Assembly: GCF_010686655.1 (NCBI RefSeq)
Contig: NZ_JAAGVY010000007.1
Coordinates: 1-64,000, forward strand
Length of the DNA stretch: 64,000 nucleotides
DNA from: Cryomorpha ignava
GTDB taxonomy: Bacteria; Bacteroidota; Bacteroidia; Flavobacteriales_D; Cryomorphaceae
Direction: 5' to 3'
This document shows, in pieces, positions 35,810-44,364 of the stretch; position 1 is the stretch's first letter; every line of letters starts with the position of its first letter. The notes under the pieces are model-generated. The model ran no database searches. It worked only from the letters and a program-made list of their open reading frames with translations, and was not told where the DNA came from. The position numbers and the translations under genes are program-made.

Positions 35810-36328
35810 ATGTCAGAAAACAGAATAAATAAAACAACTAGTTCTAAAGCAAACCCACTGCTTGAGTCGAGATTGCGTAGCTTGCAGGCTGCGAAACCAT
35901 TTTGTCTGGAGTTTTGCGGTCGCATTAATGGAGTGACTTTTATAAATGATTCTGCCGCAACATCGATTGAAAAAGTTGCCGATGCTCTTATTAGTTTCGA
36001 TGAACCCGTAATTTGGATTGCAGAAGTTTCTGCGCCAAATACCGATTTTTCAATTATCAGCGATTTGATGAAATCTAAAGTGAAAGGCGTGGTTGCGGTT
36101 GGTGAATTTGGAGATGATTTACACAAAGCATTGATGCGCCAAGCCGGAATTTTTGTTGCTGCCAATACCTGGGATGAAGCTTTGGACATGAGCCTCATTC
36201 TTGGAAAAGCAAACGATAAAGTGCTCTTTTCTCCGGGTAGTAGGGCGATTGAACCCTTTGAAAATTATAAAGAAAGAGGTGCGTATTGGAATAGATTGGT
36301 AAGCATTTTACAAAACAACAATAACTAA
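35810..36328 (+). CDS. Stand-alone MurD C-terminal-domain homologue 1 (pseudo-enzyme)
   Basis: 172 residues: a polar tail of about 30, then a domain colinear with MurD 305-443. Matched blocks: GVTFINDSAAT (MurD GIKFINDSKAT), VIWIAE (IVWIVG), DFSIISDLMKSKVKGVVAVG (DYSILEALVREKVKAIICLG), KVLFSP (VVLLSP), PFENYKERG (LFENYEDRG). Lost residues: HR to F31-C32, the NDSK lysine to A49, K352 to P76, and ACAS to GSRA. No P-loop or central domain is present, so it cannot be a ligase. It sits 13 nt after murD and 3 nt before homologue 2. It probably arose by duplication and now has a binding or regulatory role; the role is unknown. The start at ATG 35810 avoids overlap with murD. Confidence 0.82.
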   Translation: MSENRINKTTSSKANPLLESRLRSLQAAKPFCLEFCGRINGVTFINDSAATSIEKVADALISFDEPVIWIAEVSAPNTDFSIISDLMKSKVKGVVAVGEFGDDLHKALMRQAGIFVAANTWDEALDMSLILGKANDKVLFSPGSRAIEPFENYKERGAYWNRLVSILQNNNN

Positions 36329-36331
36329 ATA

Positions 36332-36853
36332 GTGAAAGGCAAAAAGTCATATACGATTCACAAGAGCAAGAAAAGCCAGACTGACAAAACCTTATCAGCC
36401 AGCGATAATTTGAGGCGCAATCTGGAGCGAACTACTTATCGTGTTGATTCAGTTGTAATAGTTAAAGATGTGGAATTTGTATGTGACTCAAGATCTGCCG
36501 ATCTGCTATCAACTCGCGATTCCTTTAAGTTTTTGGAAAAACCAATAATATGGATTTCCGGAAAGGCAAAACATGAAAGAGATTACTCACTGATTGAGGC
36601 TTATCTGAATAATAAGATAAAAGGTGTTGTAATTTATGGGGTTAATGGTGAAGAGACGAGCGCTGTGCTAAACAAGTTTGTGAAGGGTGTAAAAGTGAAA
36701 GAAACATTGGTGGAAGCCGTAAACGCTGCTTATAAAATGGCCGAAAAAGGAGATGTGGTACTCTACTCGCCAAGCTGTGCGGTAAAAGACGAGTACCTGA
36801 ATTATGTAGATCGCGGATTGGAATTTATACGAATAGTAAAAGACTTAAAATAA
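36332..36853 (+). CDS. Stand-alone MurD C-terminal-domain homologue 2 (pseudo-enzyme, basic tail)
   Basis: 173 residues, GTG start. A lysine-rich tail (1-20, with KGKK and KSKKSQ) precedes a MurD C-terminal-like domain. Matched blocks: VEFVCDSRSAD (IKFINDSKATN), PIIWISG (IVWIVGG), RDYSLIEAYLNNKIKGVVIYG, DVVLYSPSCA (DVVLLSPACA) and YLNYVDRGLEFIRIV. Compared with homologue 1 it keeps R37 and SPSCA but changes H to Y36, N to C51 and K352 to H81. It lies 3 nt after homologue 1 and 3 nt before ftsW, so it is cotranscribed with the division genes. The basic tail could touch membrane lipid, nucleic acid or an acidic partner. Function unknown. Confidence 0.8.
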   Translation: MKGKKSYTIHKSKKSQTDKTLSASDNLRRNLERTTYRVDSVVIVKDVEFVCDSRSADLLSTRDSFKFLEKPIIWISGKAKHERDYSLIEAYLNNKIKGVVIYGVNGEETSAVLNKFVKGVKVKETLVEAVNAAYKMAEKGDVVLYSPSCAVKDEYLNYVDRGLEFIRIVKDLK

Positions 36854-36856
36854 ACG

Positions 36857-38044
36857 GTGAAACAACTGATTGCACAATATCTAAGAGGCGACAGAGTAAT
36901 CTGGATGGTATGCCTTATTTTGGGACTCGTCTCAATACTGGCTGTGTATTCCAGTATTTCGTCGCTTGCGTATAAATATACGGAGGGCAATACTTTTTAT
37001 TACCTCTTTAAGCATGGTATTATGCTTATTACAGGTTTTGTAATCATGTATTTTGTCCACAAAATCAATTACAGGTATTTTTCCCGCCTCTCCCAGATAG
37101 CTATTTGGCTGGCAGCCATTCTTTTAATTCTTACTTTACTTCTGGGTGTTAATTTGAATGATGCGAGTAGATGGATTAAAATCCCATTAATTAACCAGAA
37201 TTTCCAGACTTCCGATTTTGCAAAAATAGCGCTCATAGCCTATGTAGCGCGTATGCTCACTCTGCGTAAAGAGTTTTTTCACAGCTTTAAAGAGGGGCTT
37301 TTGCCAATTTTAATTCCTATTGTAATTATTTGTGGTTTAATCCTTCCGGCAAATTTCTCTACTGCGGCAATGCTTTTTATGGTTTGCGTAACTCTGCTTT
37401 TTGTGGGTGGCATTCCGTTTAAGCATTTGGTCATGGTTTTTGCCATAGCCGGTGCCGGATTTGCACTGCTTTTGGTGCTCTCCACTAGTTTTCCAGATCT
37501 CTTGCCCCGTGTAGAAACATGGAAAACGAGGTTGTTGAGCTATGAAAGTGGCGATAGCGAAGCCAATTATCAGGTAGAACATGCCATGATGGCCATACAA
37601 AGTGGCGGCGTTTTTCCAACCGGTCCGGGAACAGGCGATTCAAGAAATTATTTGCCACACCCTTATTCTGACATGATTTTCGCTTTCATTATCGAAGAGT
37701 ACGGCACTATAATAGGTGGATGCGGTTTGCTTTTGCTTTATCTCATCTTTCTGTACAGGGCTTTGCGGCTTGCGCGAAAATGTGAACGCAATTTTGGGTC
37801 ATTGCTAGTTATTGGAATGAGTTTTCTTATTGCTTTTCAGGCATTTATAAATATGGGTGTCGCTGTAAGTCTGCTCCCTGTTACGGGTCAGCCTTTGCCC
37901 CTAGTCAGCATGGGCGGTACCTCTATTTGGTTTACCTGCATTGCAGTGGGTATGATTTTGAGTGTAAGCAGATCGGTGTATGAAGGCGAGAAAATTCCGG
38001 GGGTAAATCGAGTTAAAAAGAAGAAGGATTATGCAGTCGCTTAA
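36857..38044 (+). CDS. ftsW: Septal peptidoglycan glycosyltransferase FtsW
   Basis: A 395-residue SEDS-family membrane protein with about ten helices. Recognisable: ASRWIKIPLINQNFQTSDFAK, PNFSTA-like PANFSTAAM, and the C-terminal AVSLLPVTGQPLPLVSMGGTS. It polymerises lipid II at the septum with FtsI. The start is GTG, 3 nt after the second MurD-domain gene. It overlaps murG by 14 bp. Confidence 0.94.
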   Translation: MKQLIAQYLRGDRVIWMVCLILGLVSILAVYSSISSLAYKYTEGNTFYYLFKHGIMLITGFVIMYFVHKINYRYFSRLSQIAIWLAAILLILTLLLGVNLNDASRWIKIPLINQNFQTSDFAKIALIAYVARMLTLRKEFFHSFKEGLLPILIPIVIICGLILPANFSTAAMLFMVCVTLLFVGGIPFKHLVMVFAIAGAGFALLLVLSTSFPDLLPRVETWKTRLLSYESGDSEANYQVEHAMMAIQSGGVFPTGPGTGDSRNYLPHPYSDMIFAFIIEEYGTIIGGCGLLLLYLIFLYRALRLARKCERNFGSLLVIGMSFLIAFQAFINMGVAVSLLPVTGQPLPLVSMGGTSIWFTCIAVGMILSVSRSVYEGEKIPGVNRVKKKKDYAVA

Positions 38045-39137
38045 GGTCATAATAAGTGGAGGAGGAACCGGAGGACATATTTTTCCGGCCATAGCCATAG
38101 CCGATGCGGTAAAGCGCAAGGTACCCAATGCCGAAATACTTTTTGTTGGTGCAAAAGGCAAAATGGAGATGGAGCGAGTGCCTCAAGCGGGTTACAAGAT
38201 TGAGGGATTATGGATAAGCGGTATTCAACGCAGCCTTACACTTAAGAATCTGGCGTTTCCATTAAAACTGATTTCCAGCATGGCAAAAGCGCGTTCTATT
38301 GTACGCATGTTTAAGCCCGATGTGGCTGTGGGAGTTGGCGGATACGCTTCAGGACCTTTGCTAAGGGTGGCTTCAACCAGAAAAATTCCTTCGCTTATTC
38401 AGGAGCAAAATTCCTTTCCGGGAATTACAAATAGGTTGCTGGCGGCAAAGGTTAGCAAGGTTTGTGTGGCATATGAAGGTATGGATCGTTGGTTTTCAAA
38501 GGATAAGATTGTCATGACCGGAAATCCGGTGCGTGAGCAAGTTGTACAGCTCGAAGGTAAAAAGCCGGAGGCATGCACTTTTTTTGGACTTAAATCAGAT
38601 AAGCCAACCTTGCTCGTAGTGGGAGGAAGTTTGGGCGCTAGAACCATAAATCACAGCATCAAAAAGAATTTGCAACTCTTTAAAGATGCCGGTTATCAAT
38701 TGATATGGCAAACAGGTAAGCTCTATGGCGAAACGGCCTATGAGGCTGTGCGGGAAGTTGATTATGAAGGAATTAAGACATTCAAATTTATAGATAGAAT
38801 GGATTTGGCTTATGCTATGGCAGATGTAGTTGTATCCCGAGCAGGCGCTATGTCTGTCTCAGAAATATGCCTCGCCGAAAAGCCTGCCATCCTCATTCCG
38901 TCGCCCAATGTGGCAGAAGATCACCAAACAAAAAATGCGCGGGCGCTGGCTGATAAAGGTGCCGCCATTTTGCTGGCTGATAAGGATGCGGAAGAAAGTC
39001 TGGGTAAAGAAATTAAAAGCCTGCTAAACGACAAGGAGAAGCAATCCACCCTTTCGAGAAATGCGGGAAAAATGGCACATAGAAACGCCGCTGAAAAAAT
39101 TGCAGATGAAGTTTTAAAACTGGCTAAGAAAAATTGA
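38031..39137 (+). CDS. murG: UDP-GlcNAc:lipid I GlcNAc-transferase
   Basis: A 368-residue GT28 enzyme making lipid II. N-terminal GGGTGGHIFPAIAIA, the loop PDVAVGVGGYASGPLL, EQNSFPGITNRLLA, and the C-terminal donor site VVSRAGAMSVSEIC and NVAEDHQTKNA are all canonical. It is peripheral on the inner membrane face. It overlaps ftsW by 14 bp and murC by 4 bp. Confidence 0.95.
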   Translation: MQSLKVIISGGGTGGHIFPAIAIADAVKRKVPNAEILFVGAKGKMEMERVPQAGYKIEGLWISGIQRSLTLKNLAFPLKLISSMAKARSIVRMFKPDVAVGVGGYASGPLLRVASTRKIPSLIQEQNSFPGITNRLLAAKVSKVCVAYEGMDRWFSKDKIVMTGNPVREQVVQLEGKKPEACTFFGLKSDKPTLLVVGGSLGARTINHSIKKNLQLFKDAGYQLIWQTGKLYGETAYEAVREVDYEGIKTFKFIDRMDLAYAMADVVVSRAGAMSVSEICLAEKPAILIPSPNVAEDHQTKNARALADKGAAILLADKDAEESLGKEIKSLLNDKEKQSTLSRNAGKMAHRNAAEKIADEVLKLAKKN

Positions 39138-40513
39138 ATTTAGAAAAAATACATAGCGTCTATTTTGTGGGTATCGGAGGGATCGGTATGAGTGCTATTG
39201 CCCGCTATTTTAAAGCGATGGGCAAAAATGTTTTTGGCTACGATAGAGTGCATACTGCGCTTACTGCTAATCTGGAATCGGAGGGAATGCAAATCGTTTA
39301 CACCGATAATCCGGAAGAACTCGCACCCGATTTTCTGAATCAACCTATTGACAATACGCTCGTAGTTTACACACCTGCTATTCCCGTTACTCATGCCGGT
39401 TTGGGGTATTTGCGTCAGCATGGGTATCGGGTAGTGAAGCGATCTGAAGTGCTTAGTGAGATCATTGAAAAACAGAAAACGATTGCCATTGCCGGTACAC
39501 ATGGAAAAACCACCACATCGGCTATGGTTGCTCATATTCTCAATCATTCAGGAATAAAATGCAACGCCTTCCTTGGTGGAATTGCCTTGAATTTTAATTC
39601 AAATGTTATTCTCAATCCCGATGCGGAATACGCTGTGGTTGAGGCCGATGAATACGACAGGTCTTTTTTGAAACTCAATCCATTTTTGGCCATTATCACT
39701 TCCGTAGATGCCGACCACCTCGACATTTACGATAATGCCGATGCTATGCATAATGCATTTCAAGAATTTGCCAACAAGGTGAGCGATCAAGGAGCTGTTT
39801 TTATCCACAGTGGTATTAGCCTTTCGGCGAAAGCTAAAAAAATTACCTATTCGCTTGACGACAAAAAAGCTGATTTGTACGCGAGCAGTTTACATATTGA
39901 AAATGGCACCTACGTTTTTGATGTAATATTTCAATCAAAAAACCTGGGAACAGTGCGCTCAACTTATCCCGGACATCACAATATAGAAAATGCAATTACC
40001 GCCATTGGTATCGCTCTGGAACTGGGTATTGAATGGGGTAAAATAGTTGATAGCATCGCTACTTTTGCTGGAGTAAAGCGCCGTTTTGAGTATCATATAA
40101 AAAGAAACGATCGGGTGTTTATTGATGATTATGCGCACCACCCCACAGAAATTTCGGCTTGTGTGGGGTCGGTAAAAGAACTCTACCCCGATAGTAGAAT
40201 AACTGGTGTTTTCCAACCGCACCTCTACTCACGTACGCGCGATTTTGGCGATGGCTTTGCCAGAAGTCTTGAAGCCCTAAATGAAGTGGTGCTTATGGAG
40301 ATTTATCCGGCACGCGAAGAGCCCATTCCGGGTATCGATAGTGAGTGGTTACTTAATAAAGTACGCACGGTGAATAAAAAGTTGGTGCAACGTGAAAACT
40401 TAGTGGATGAAATTTTAAGATTAGACCCTGAAGTTCTGCTCACTATGGGCGCAGGCGATATTGATAAAATGATTGAACCTTTAAAATCTGCACTCAATGA
40501 AAAAGATGAATAA
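39134..40513 (+). CDS. murC: UDP-MurNAc:L-alanine ligase
   Basis: A 459-residue ligase: nucleotide-binding GIGGIGMSAIA near the N-terminus, P-loop GTHGKTT (about 118-124), EADEYDRSFL, and FIDDYAHHPTEI in the C-terminal domain. It adds the first residue of the stem peptide. The start is TTG overlapping the TGA of murG; no ATG is available before the conserved region. It overlaps ftsQ by 17 bp. Confidence 0.95.
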   Translation: MNLEKIHSVYFVGIGGIGMSAIARYFKAMGKNVFGYDRVHTALTANLESEGMQIVYTDNPEELAPDFLNQPIDNTLVVYTPAIPVTHAGLGYLRQHGYRVVKRSEVLSEIIEKQKTIAIAGTHGKTTTSAMVAHILNHSGIKCNAFLGGIALNFNSNVILNPDAEYAVVEADEYDRSFLKLNPFLAIITSVDADHLDIYDNADAMHNAFQEFANKVSDQGAVFIHSGISLSAKAKKITYSLDDKKADLYASSLHIENGTYVFDVIFQSKNLGTVRSTYPGHHNIENAITAIGIALELGIEWGKIVDSIATFAGVKRRFEYHIKRNDRVFIDDYAHHPTEISACVGSVKELYPDSRITGVFQPHLYSRTRDFGDGFARSLEALNEVVLMEIYPAREEPIPGIDSEWLLNKVRTVNKKLVQRENLVDEILRLDPEVLLTMGAGDIDKMIEPLKSALNEKDE

Positions 40514-41285
40514 GATTCTGAAAATCATAGGGTTTGCATTATCGGTGAGCGCCGTTATGGTATTGCTGGGCTTCGTAGGAACCAAGCGATCGGCAGCCTC
40601 ATGCGAGGAGCTTATTATTCATATTTACGCTGATTCAGGAAATAATCTGGTGACCGATGCAGATGTAAAAGACCGAATTTCGAATAAAATTGGGGTTGTA
40701 ATTGGCGAACCGCTCAATAAAATAGATACGCGTTCTATAGAAACAGAGCTGCGTGCTATTCCATTTGTAAGGACAGCACGCGTGTATGAAACCATTAATA
40801 AAAAGCTAATTGTAGAGCTCACGGAACGTGAGCCAATGGTTAGATTAATCGACAAAACCGGAAAAACGGCTATTCTCGATACGGAGGGATATTTAATGCC
40901 ACTTTCAGACAATACTGTTTTGCGCCTTCCCGTTATCACCGGGCAATTTGAAATGAACAGCGAATTTATTAATACAAACGGGCATGTGTCTGATTCGCTG
41001 GCGCATGTGTCTCTTGCCGATGTTTATAGTTATGCATCTGCCATAGCGGCGCAACCTTTTTGGACTGCCCAAATTCAACAAACAGATTTAAACGGCTTCG
41101 GCGATTTTGTGGCCTTTCCCCAAGTGGGAAAACACACCATAAATTTCGGCTCAGCCAATGAAATTGAAGAAAAGCTTAACCGGCTTCTAATTTTCTATAA
41201 AAAGGGACTTGAAGAAACCGGATGGAATAAATACACAAGTATCAACCTGAAATACAAGGATCAAATTGTTTGCACAAAAAAATAG
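40497..41285 (+). CDS. ftsQ: FtsQ-like cell division protein
   Basis: A 262-residue bitopic protein: short cytoplasmic tail, membrane helix (about 6-26, LKIIGFALSVSAVMVLLGFV), then a POTRA-like domain (40-115; INKIDTRSIE-like NKIDTRSIETELRAIPFVRTA) and a beta domain. It recruits FtsL/FtsB and the septal synthases. The sequence is divergent from proteobacterial FtsQ, but place and topology are clear. The gap to ftsA is 4 nt. Confidence 0.88.
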   Translation: MKKMNKILKIIGFALSVSAVMVLLGFVGTKRSAASCEELIIHIYADSGNNLVTDADVKDRISNKIGVVIGEPLNKIDTRSIETELRAIPFVRTARVYETINKKLIVELTEREPMVRLIDKTGKTAILDTEGYLMPLSDNTVLRLPVITGQFEMNSEFINTNGHVSDSLAHVSLADVYSYASAIAAQPFWTAQIQQTDLNGFGDFVAFPQVGKHTINFGSANEIEEKLNRLLIFYKKGLEETGWNKYTSINLKYKDQIVCTKK

Positions 41286-41289
41286 AATT

Positions 41290-42573
41290 ATGGAAGAACC
41301 AGAAATAATAGTCGGCCTTGACATTGGAACTACCAAAATAGCCTGTATCGTAGGCCGCATAAATGAATACGGGAAAGTTGAGATCATCGGTATGGGTCGC
41401 TCTGAATCGTTGGGCGTGCGCAGTGGGGTAGTTAGCAATATCAATCTTACCGTTGAATCTATAGAGCGCGCCGTTTCAATTGCCACCGAAAAATCGGGAG
41501 TAGAGATTGGCGAAGTAGTGGTAGGAATTGCCGGACAGCATATTCGTAGCCTGCAGCACCGTGGTATTCTTACTAGAAAAAGTAAAGATATTGACGAAGT
41601 AATAGAACAAAAGGATATTGACAATCTGGTGGAAGACATGCATCAGCTGGTTATGAATCCTGGCGAAGAGATTATTCATGTGCTTCCGCAAGAGTATATT
41701 GTAGATAACGATCATGGAATTAAAGATCCCATTGGCCACTCCGGTATTCGCCTTGAGGCTAATTTTCACATCATTACCGGAAAAGTAAACGCTGCTAAAA
41801 ACATTTACAAAAGTGTAAGCAAGGCCAATCTGGAAGTGCATGAGTTGGTGCTTGAGCCGCTTGCTTCTTCAGAAGCTGTGCTAAATGAGGAGGAGAAAGA
41901 GGCAGGAGTAGTGCTTGTTGATATCGGTGGTGGAACTACAGATATTGCAGTATTTCAAGATGGTATCATTCGTCATACCGCAGTAATCCCTTTCGGGGGA
42001 AATATTATTACTGACGATATTGCAGCCGGTTGCAGCATTTTGCGGAAGCATGCCGAGCAGCTAAAAATAAAATTTGGCTCTGCGCTGGGTTCAGACAGTA
42101 TGGAAAACCAAATAGTGTGCATTCCCGGTTTTAGCGGTCGTGAGCCGAAAGAAATATCGGTTCGAAACTTGGCCAATATTATTCAGGCGCGCACTGAAGA
42201 GATTGTTGAGCAGATCATCTACGAAATCAAAAGTTCGGGATACGAGAAACGCCTCATTGCGGGTATCGTTTTAACCGGTGGTGGTGCAATGCTCAAGAAT
42301 TTAACCCAATTGGTAGAATACCTATCAGGTCTTGAAACACGAATTGGTTACCCCAATGAACACCTTGGTAAAGCCAATACAGACGATCTGGGTAGCCCAA
42401 TGTACGCTACCGGTATAGGCCTGGTGCTAAAAGGGCATGAGCTAAATCTGAAACGACAAAAAAGAGAGAAGCCAAAGCGAAGCCTTATCCGCTCTGGCAG
42501 TAAAGATAAACAAGGTCTTTTTGATAGATTGATATCAAAAGGACAGTCATTTTTTGATGACGACGATATTTAA
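41290..42573 (+). CDS. ftsA: Cell division actin-like protein FtsA
   Basis: A 427-residue ATPase of the actin fold: phosphate-1 GLDIGTTKIACIVG, phosphate-2 DIGGGTTDIAVFQ, adenosine motif LTGGGAML. The C-terminal tail LFDRLISKGQSFFDDDDI begins with an amphipathic helix for membrane attachment. It tethers FtsZ to the membrane. I start at ATG 41290; the longer frame from a TTG runs into ftsQ. A repeat element separates it from ftsZ. Confidence 0.95.
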   Translation: MEEPEIIVGLDIGTTKIACIVGRINEYGKVEIIGMGRSESLGVRSGVVSNINLTVESIERAVSIATEKSGVEIGEVVVGIAGQHIRSLQHRGILTRKSKDIDEVIEQKDIDNLVEDMHQLVMNPGEEIIHVLPQEYIVDNDHGIKDPIGHSGIRLEANFHIITGKVNAAKNIYKSVSKANLEVHELVLEPLASSEAVLNEEEKEAGVVLVDIGGGTTDIAVFQDGIIRHTAVIPFGGNIITDDIAAGCSILRKHAEQLKIKFGSALGSDSMENQIVCIPGFSGREPKEISVRNLANIIQARTEEIVEQIIYEIKSSGYEKRLIAGIVLTGGGAMLKNLTQLVEYLSGLETRIGYPNEHLGKANTDDLGSPMYATGIGLVLKGHELNLKRQKREKPKRSLIRSGSKDKQGLFDRLISKGQSFFDDDDI

Positions 42574-42614
42574 TAGAAACTGAATGATAATTGATTGCAT
42601 AAAAAAATACTCTG

Positions 42615-42675
42615 GTGCAGTCGCTCCGCGTCTCGCGAGGGACGTTTATTTCGGGCTTCTCGCTCGGGATTTTCT
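42615..42675. repeat. Two-hairpin REP-like element between ftsA and ftsZ (copy 2)
   Basis: TCCGCGTCTCGCGAGGGACG and TTTATTTCGGGCTTCTCGCT share the order and spacing of the copy at 16625-16685 (GTCGCTC, TCT-GCGAGGGAC, TTTAT, TCGGGC-TCTCGC-CGG). It fills most of the 149-bp ftsA-ftsZ gap, the only sizeable gap inside the cluster. Confidence 0.65.
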
Positions 42676-42722
42676 TAGAATAAAAATAAATCCAAATCCA
42701 CAAATCCAAATAAACCCAAATT

Positions 42723-44333
42723 ATGAATTTCGATCTCCCAAAAGACCAGTCATCTATCATCAAAGTGATAGGTGTTGGCGGCGGCGGAAGTAACGCCGTA
42801 AATCACATGTATCAGCTTGGAATAAAAGGTGTTGACTTTATTGTGTGCAACACCGATTCTCAAGCTCTTGACGTAAGCCCCGTACCTGTAAAGGTGCAGT
42901 TGGGTCAAAGCCTTACAGAAGGCCGTGGCGCAGGTTCTATACCCGCAGTAGGTAAGAATGCCGCCATTGAAAATATTGATGAAATACAAGAAATACTCGC
43001 TAAGCAAACTACCATGGTATTTGTTACTGCCGGTATGGGCGGTGGCACCGGAACGGGTGCTGCGCCTGTTATTGCAAAAGCGGCAAAAGATATGGGTATC
43101 CTTACCGTAGGTATTGTTACCATTCCTTTTACGTTTGAAGGGCGCAAAAGAATGAATCAGGCGGCCGAAGGCTTGCGTGAAATGCGTGCTTGTGTAGACA
43201 CTTTGCTGGTTATCAGAAACGATAAACTCCGCGAAATGCACGGAAATCTGTCCTTGCAAAATGCATTTGAGCAGGCCGATAATATCCTGGCTAATGCCGC
43301 CAAAGGTATCGCCGAACTTATCTCTGTAACCGGAGCAATAAACGTGGATATGAATGACGTAAACACGGTAATGAAAGATAGCGGTGTAGCAGTTATGGGT
43401 CAGGCTTCCGCCGAAGGTGAAGATCGCGCGATTAAAGCTGCACGCAAAGCGCTCGAATCTCCGTTGCTCAACGATAACGATATTGAAGGAGCACAGTACA
43501 TTTTGCTCAATATTACGTATGGATCAAGCGAAGTAATGATGGACGAAATTTCTGACATTACAGATTATATCCAGCAAGCTGCAGGATCGTCTGCTGACGT
43601 AATCTGGGGTCACGGACTTGACGAAACCCTTGGTGAAAAATTAAGTGTAACCATTATAGCTACCGGATTTAAAACTACGCCCGATACCGGTTTTGAATTA
43701 GAAGAGCCGGTACGTATGAATCTTAACTCTGATGCTGAACCAAAAAAGAGCCGTGCAATCAATGCCGAAATGGACAGCCCTGTGGGCGATTCTGCCAGCG
43801 AGCCGTATCTAAAAGAAGTAAGCAAAGAAGAACTTGAAGAAAAGGAAAAACACACTGCCGAGCAACCGGTACAGCGCTTTGACCTTTTTGGAAATGAAGC
43901 ACCTCAAACACAACAGGCCAAAGAAGAAAAAAATCAGGTAGAAAATGAGGAGGAAGAAAAAACTCCAGAAAAGCATGAGTATTACCGACTTGATGACAAA
44001 GAAGAGGTTGCTTCTAAGGCTCAATCTTCAGATGATGAAGATGATACTGCGGATATCTCTCACCGCGTAAATGTTGAAGTTGCCAATCAGTTAAACAGAG
44101 AGCGATTGAGAAATCTCCGCGAAATTTCTGAACGAATTAAAAGTCCGCAGGGATTAAACGAACTGGAGAAAGAGCCTGCTTACAAGCGCCGTAATGTACA
44201 GCTCGACCGCCTTGCGCACAGCAGCGATAGCGAAGTGTCTCGGTATACCCTTAGCGAAGAGCGCGATGAAAACGGCAAAACGAGATCTGGGTTACGTCCC
44301 AACAATCCGTATTTGCACGATAACGTTGATTAG
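42723..44333 (+). CDS. ftsZ: Cell division GTPase FtsZ
   Basis: A 536-residue tubulin homologue. GTP-binding G-box GMGGGTGTGAAPVIA, T3-type loops GVGGGGSNAVNHM at the start, and the catalytic NVDMNDV-type T7 loop (INVDMNDVNTVM) are intact. The core ends near 325, followed by an unusually long, charged linker of about 190 residues (rich in E, K, D, S) and a conserved tail NNPYLHDNVD that likely docks FtsA. The long linker is a feature I recall from this phylum. Confidence 0.96.
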   Translation: MNFDLPKDQSSIIKVIGVGGGGSNAVNHMYQLGIKGVDFIVCNTDSQALDVSPVPVKVQLGQSLTEGRGAGSIPAVGKNAAIENIDEIQEILAKQTTMVFVTAGMGGGTGTGAAPVIAKAAKDMGILTVGIVTIPFTFEGRKRMNQAAEGLREMRACVDTLLVIRNDKLREMHGNLSLQNAFEQADNILANAAKGIAELISVTGAINVDMNDVNTVMKDSGVAVMGQASAEGEDRAIKAARKALESPLLNDNDIEGAQYILLNITYGSSEVMMDEISDITDYIQQAAGSSADVIWGHGLDETLGEKLSVTIIATGFKTTPDTGFELEEPVRMNLNSDAEPKKSRAINAEMDSPVGDSASEPYLKEVSKEELEEKEKHTAEQPVQRFDLFGNEAPQTQQAKEEKNQVENEEEEKTPEKHEYYRLDDKEEVASKAQSSDDEDDTADISHRVNVEVANQLNRERLRNLREISERIKSPQGLNELEKEPAYKRRNVQLDRLAHSSDSEVSRYTLSEERDENGKTRSGLRPNNPYLHDNVD

Positions 44334-44338
44334 TAGCT

Positions 44339-44346
44339 TATCTTTG
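44339..44346 (+). promoter_or_regulatory. -7 promoter box (TATCTTTG) of yqeY
   Basis: An exact TAnnTTTG match 5 nt after the ftsZ stop and 18 nt before the next ATG, so the last gene can be transcribed independently. Confidence 0.6.
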
Positions 44347-44364
44347 TAAAAAACAATAAGAAGC

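Noticed and set aside
35434-36198. 254-aa minus-strand frame across murD and the first MurD-domain gene
   Set aside because: It is a shadow frame: the plus-strand genes show clear homology, and the minus product has low-complexity composition.
35810-36853. The two MurD-like ORFs as one frameshifted murD pseudogene
   Set aside because: Each contains a whole C-terminal domain with its own start, tail and stop; neither has remnants of the ATPase domain, and they differ from each other as much as from MurD.
41266-41289. Longer N-terminus for ftsA
   Set aside because: It runs over the ftsQ stop; ATG 41290 begins just before the conserved phosphate-1 motif.
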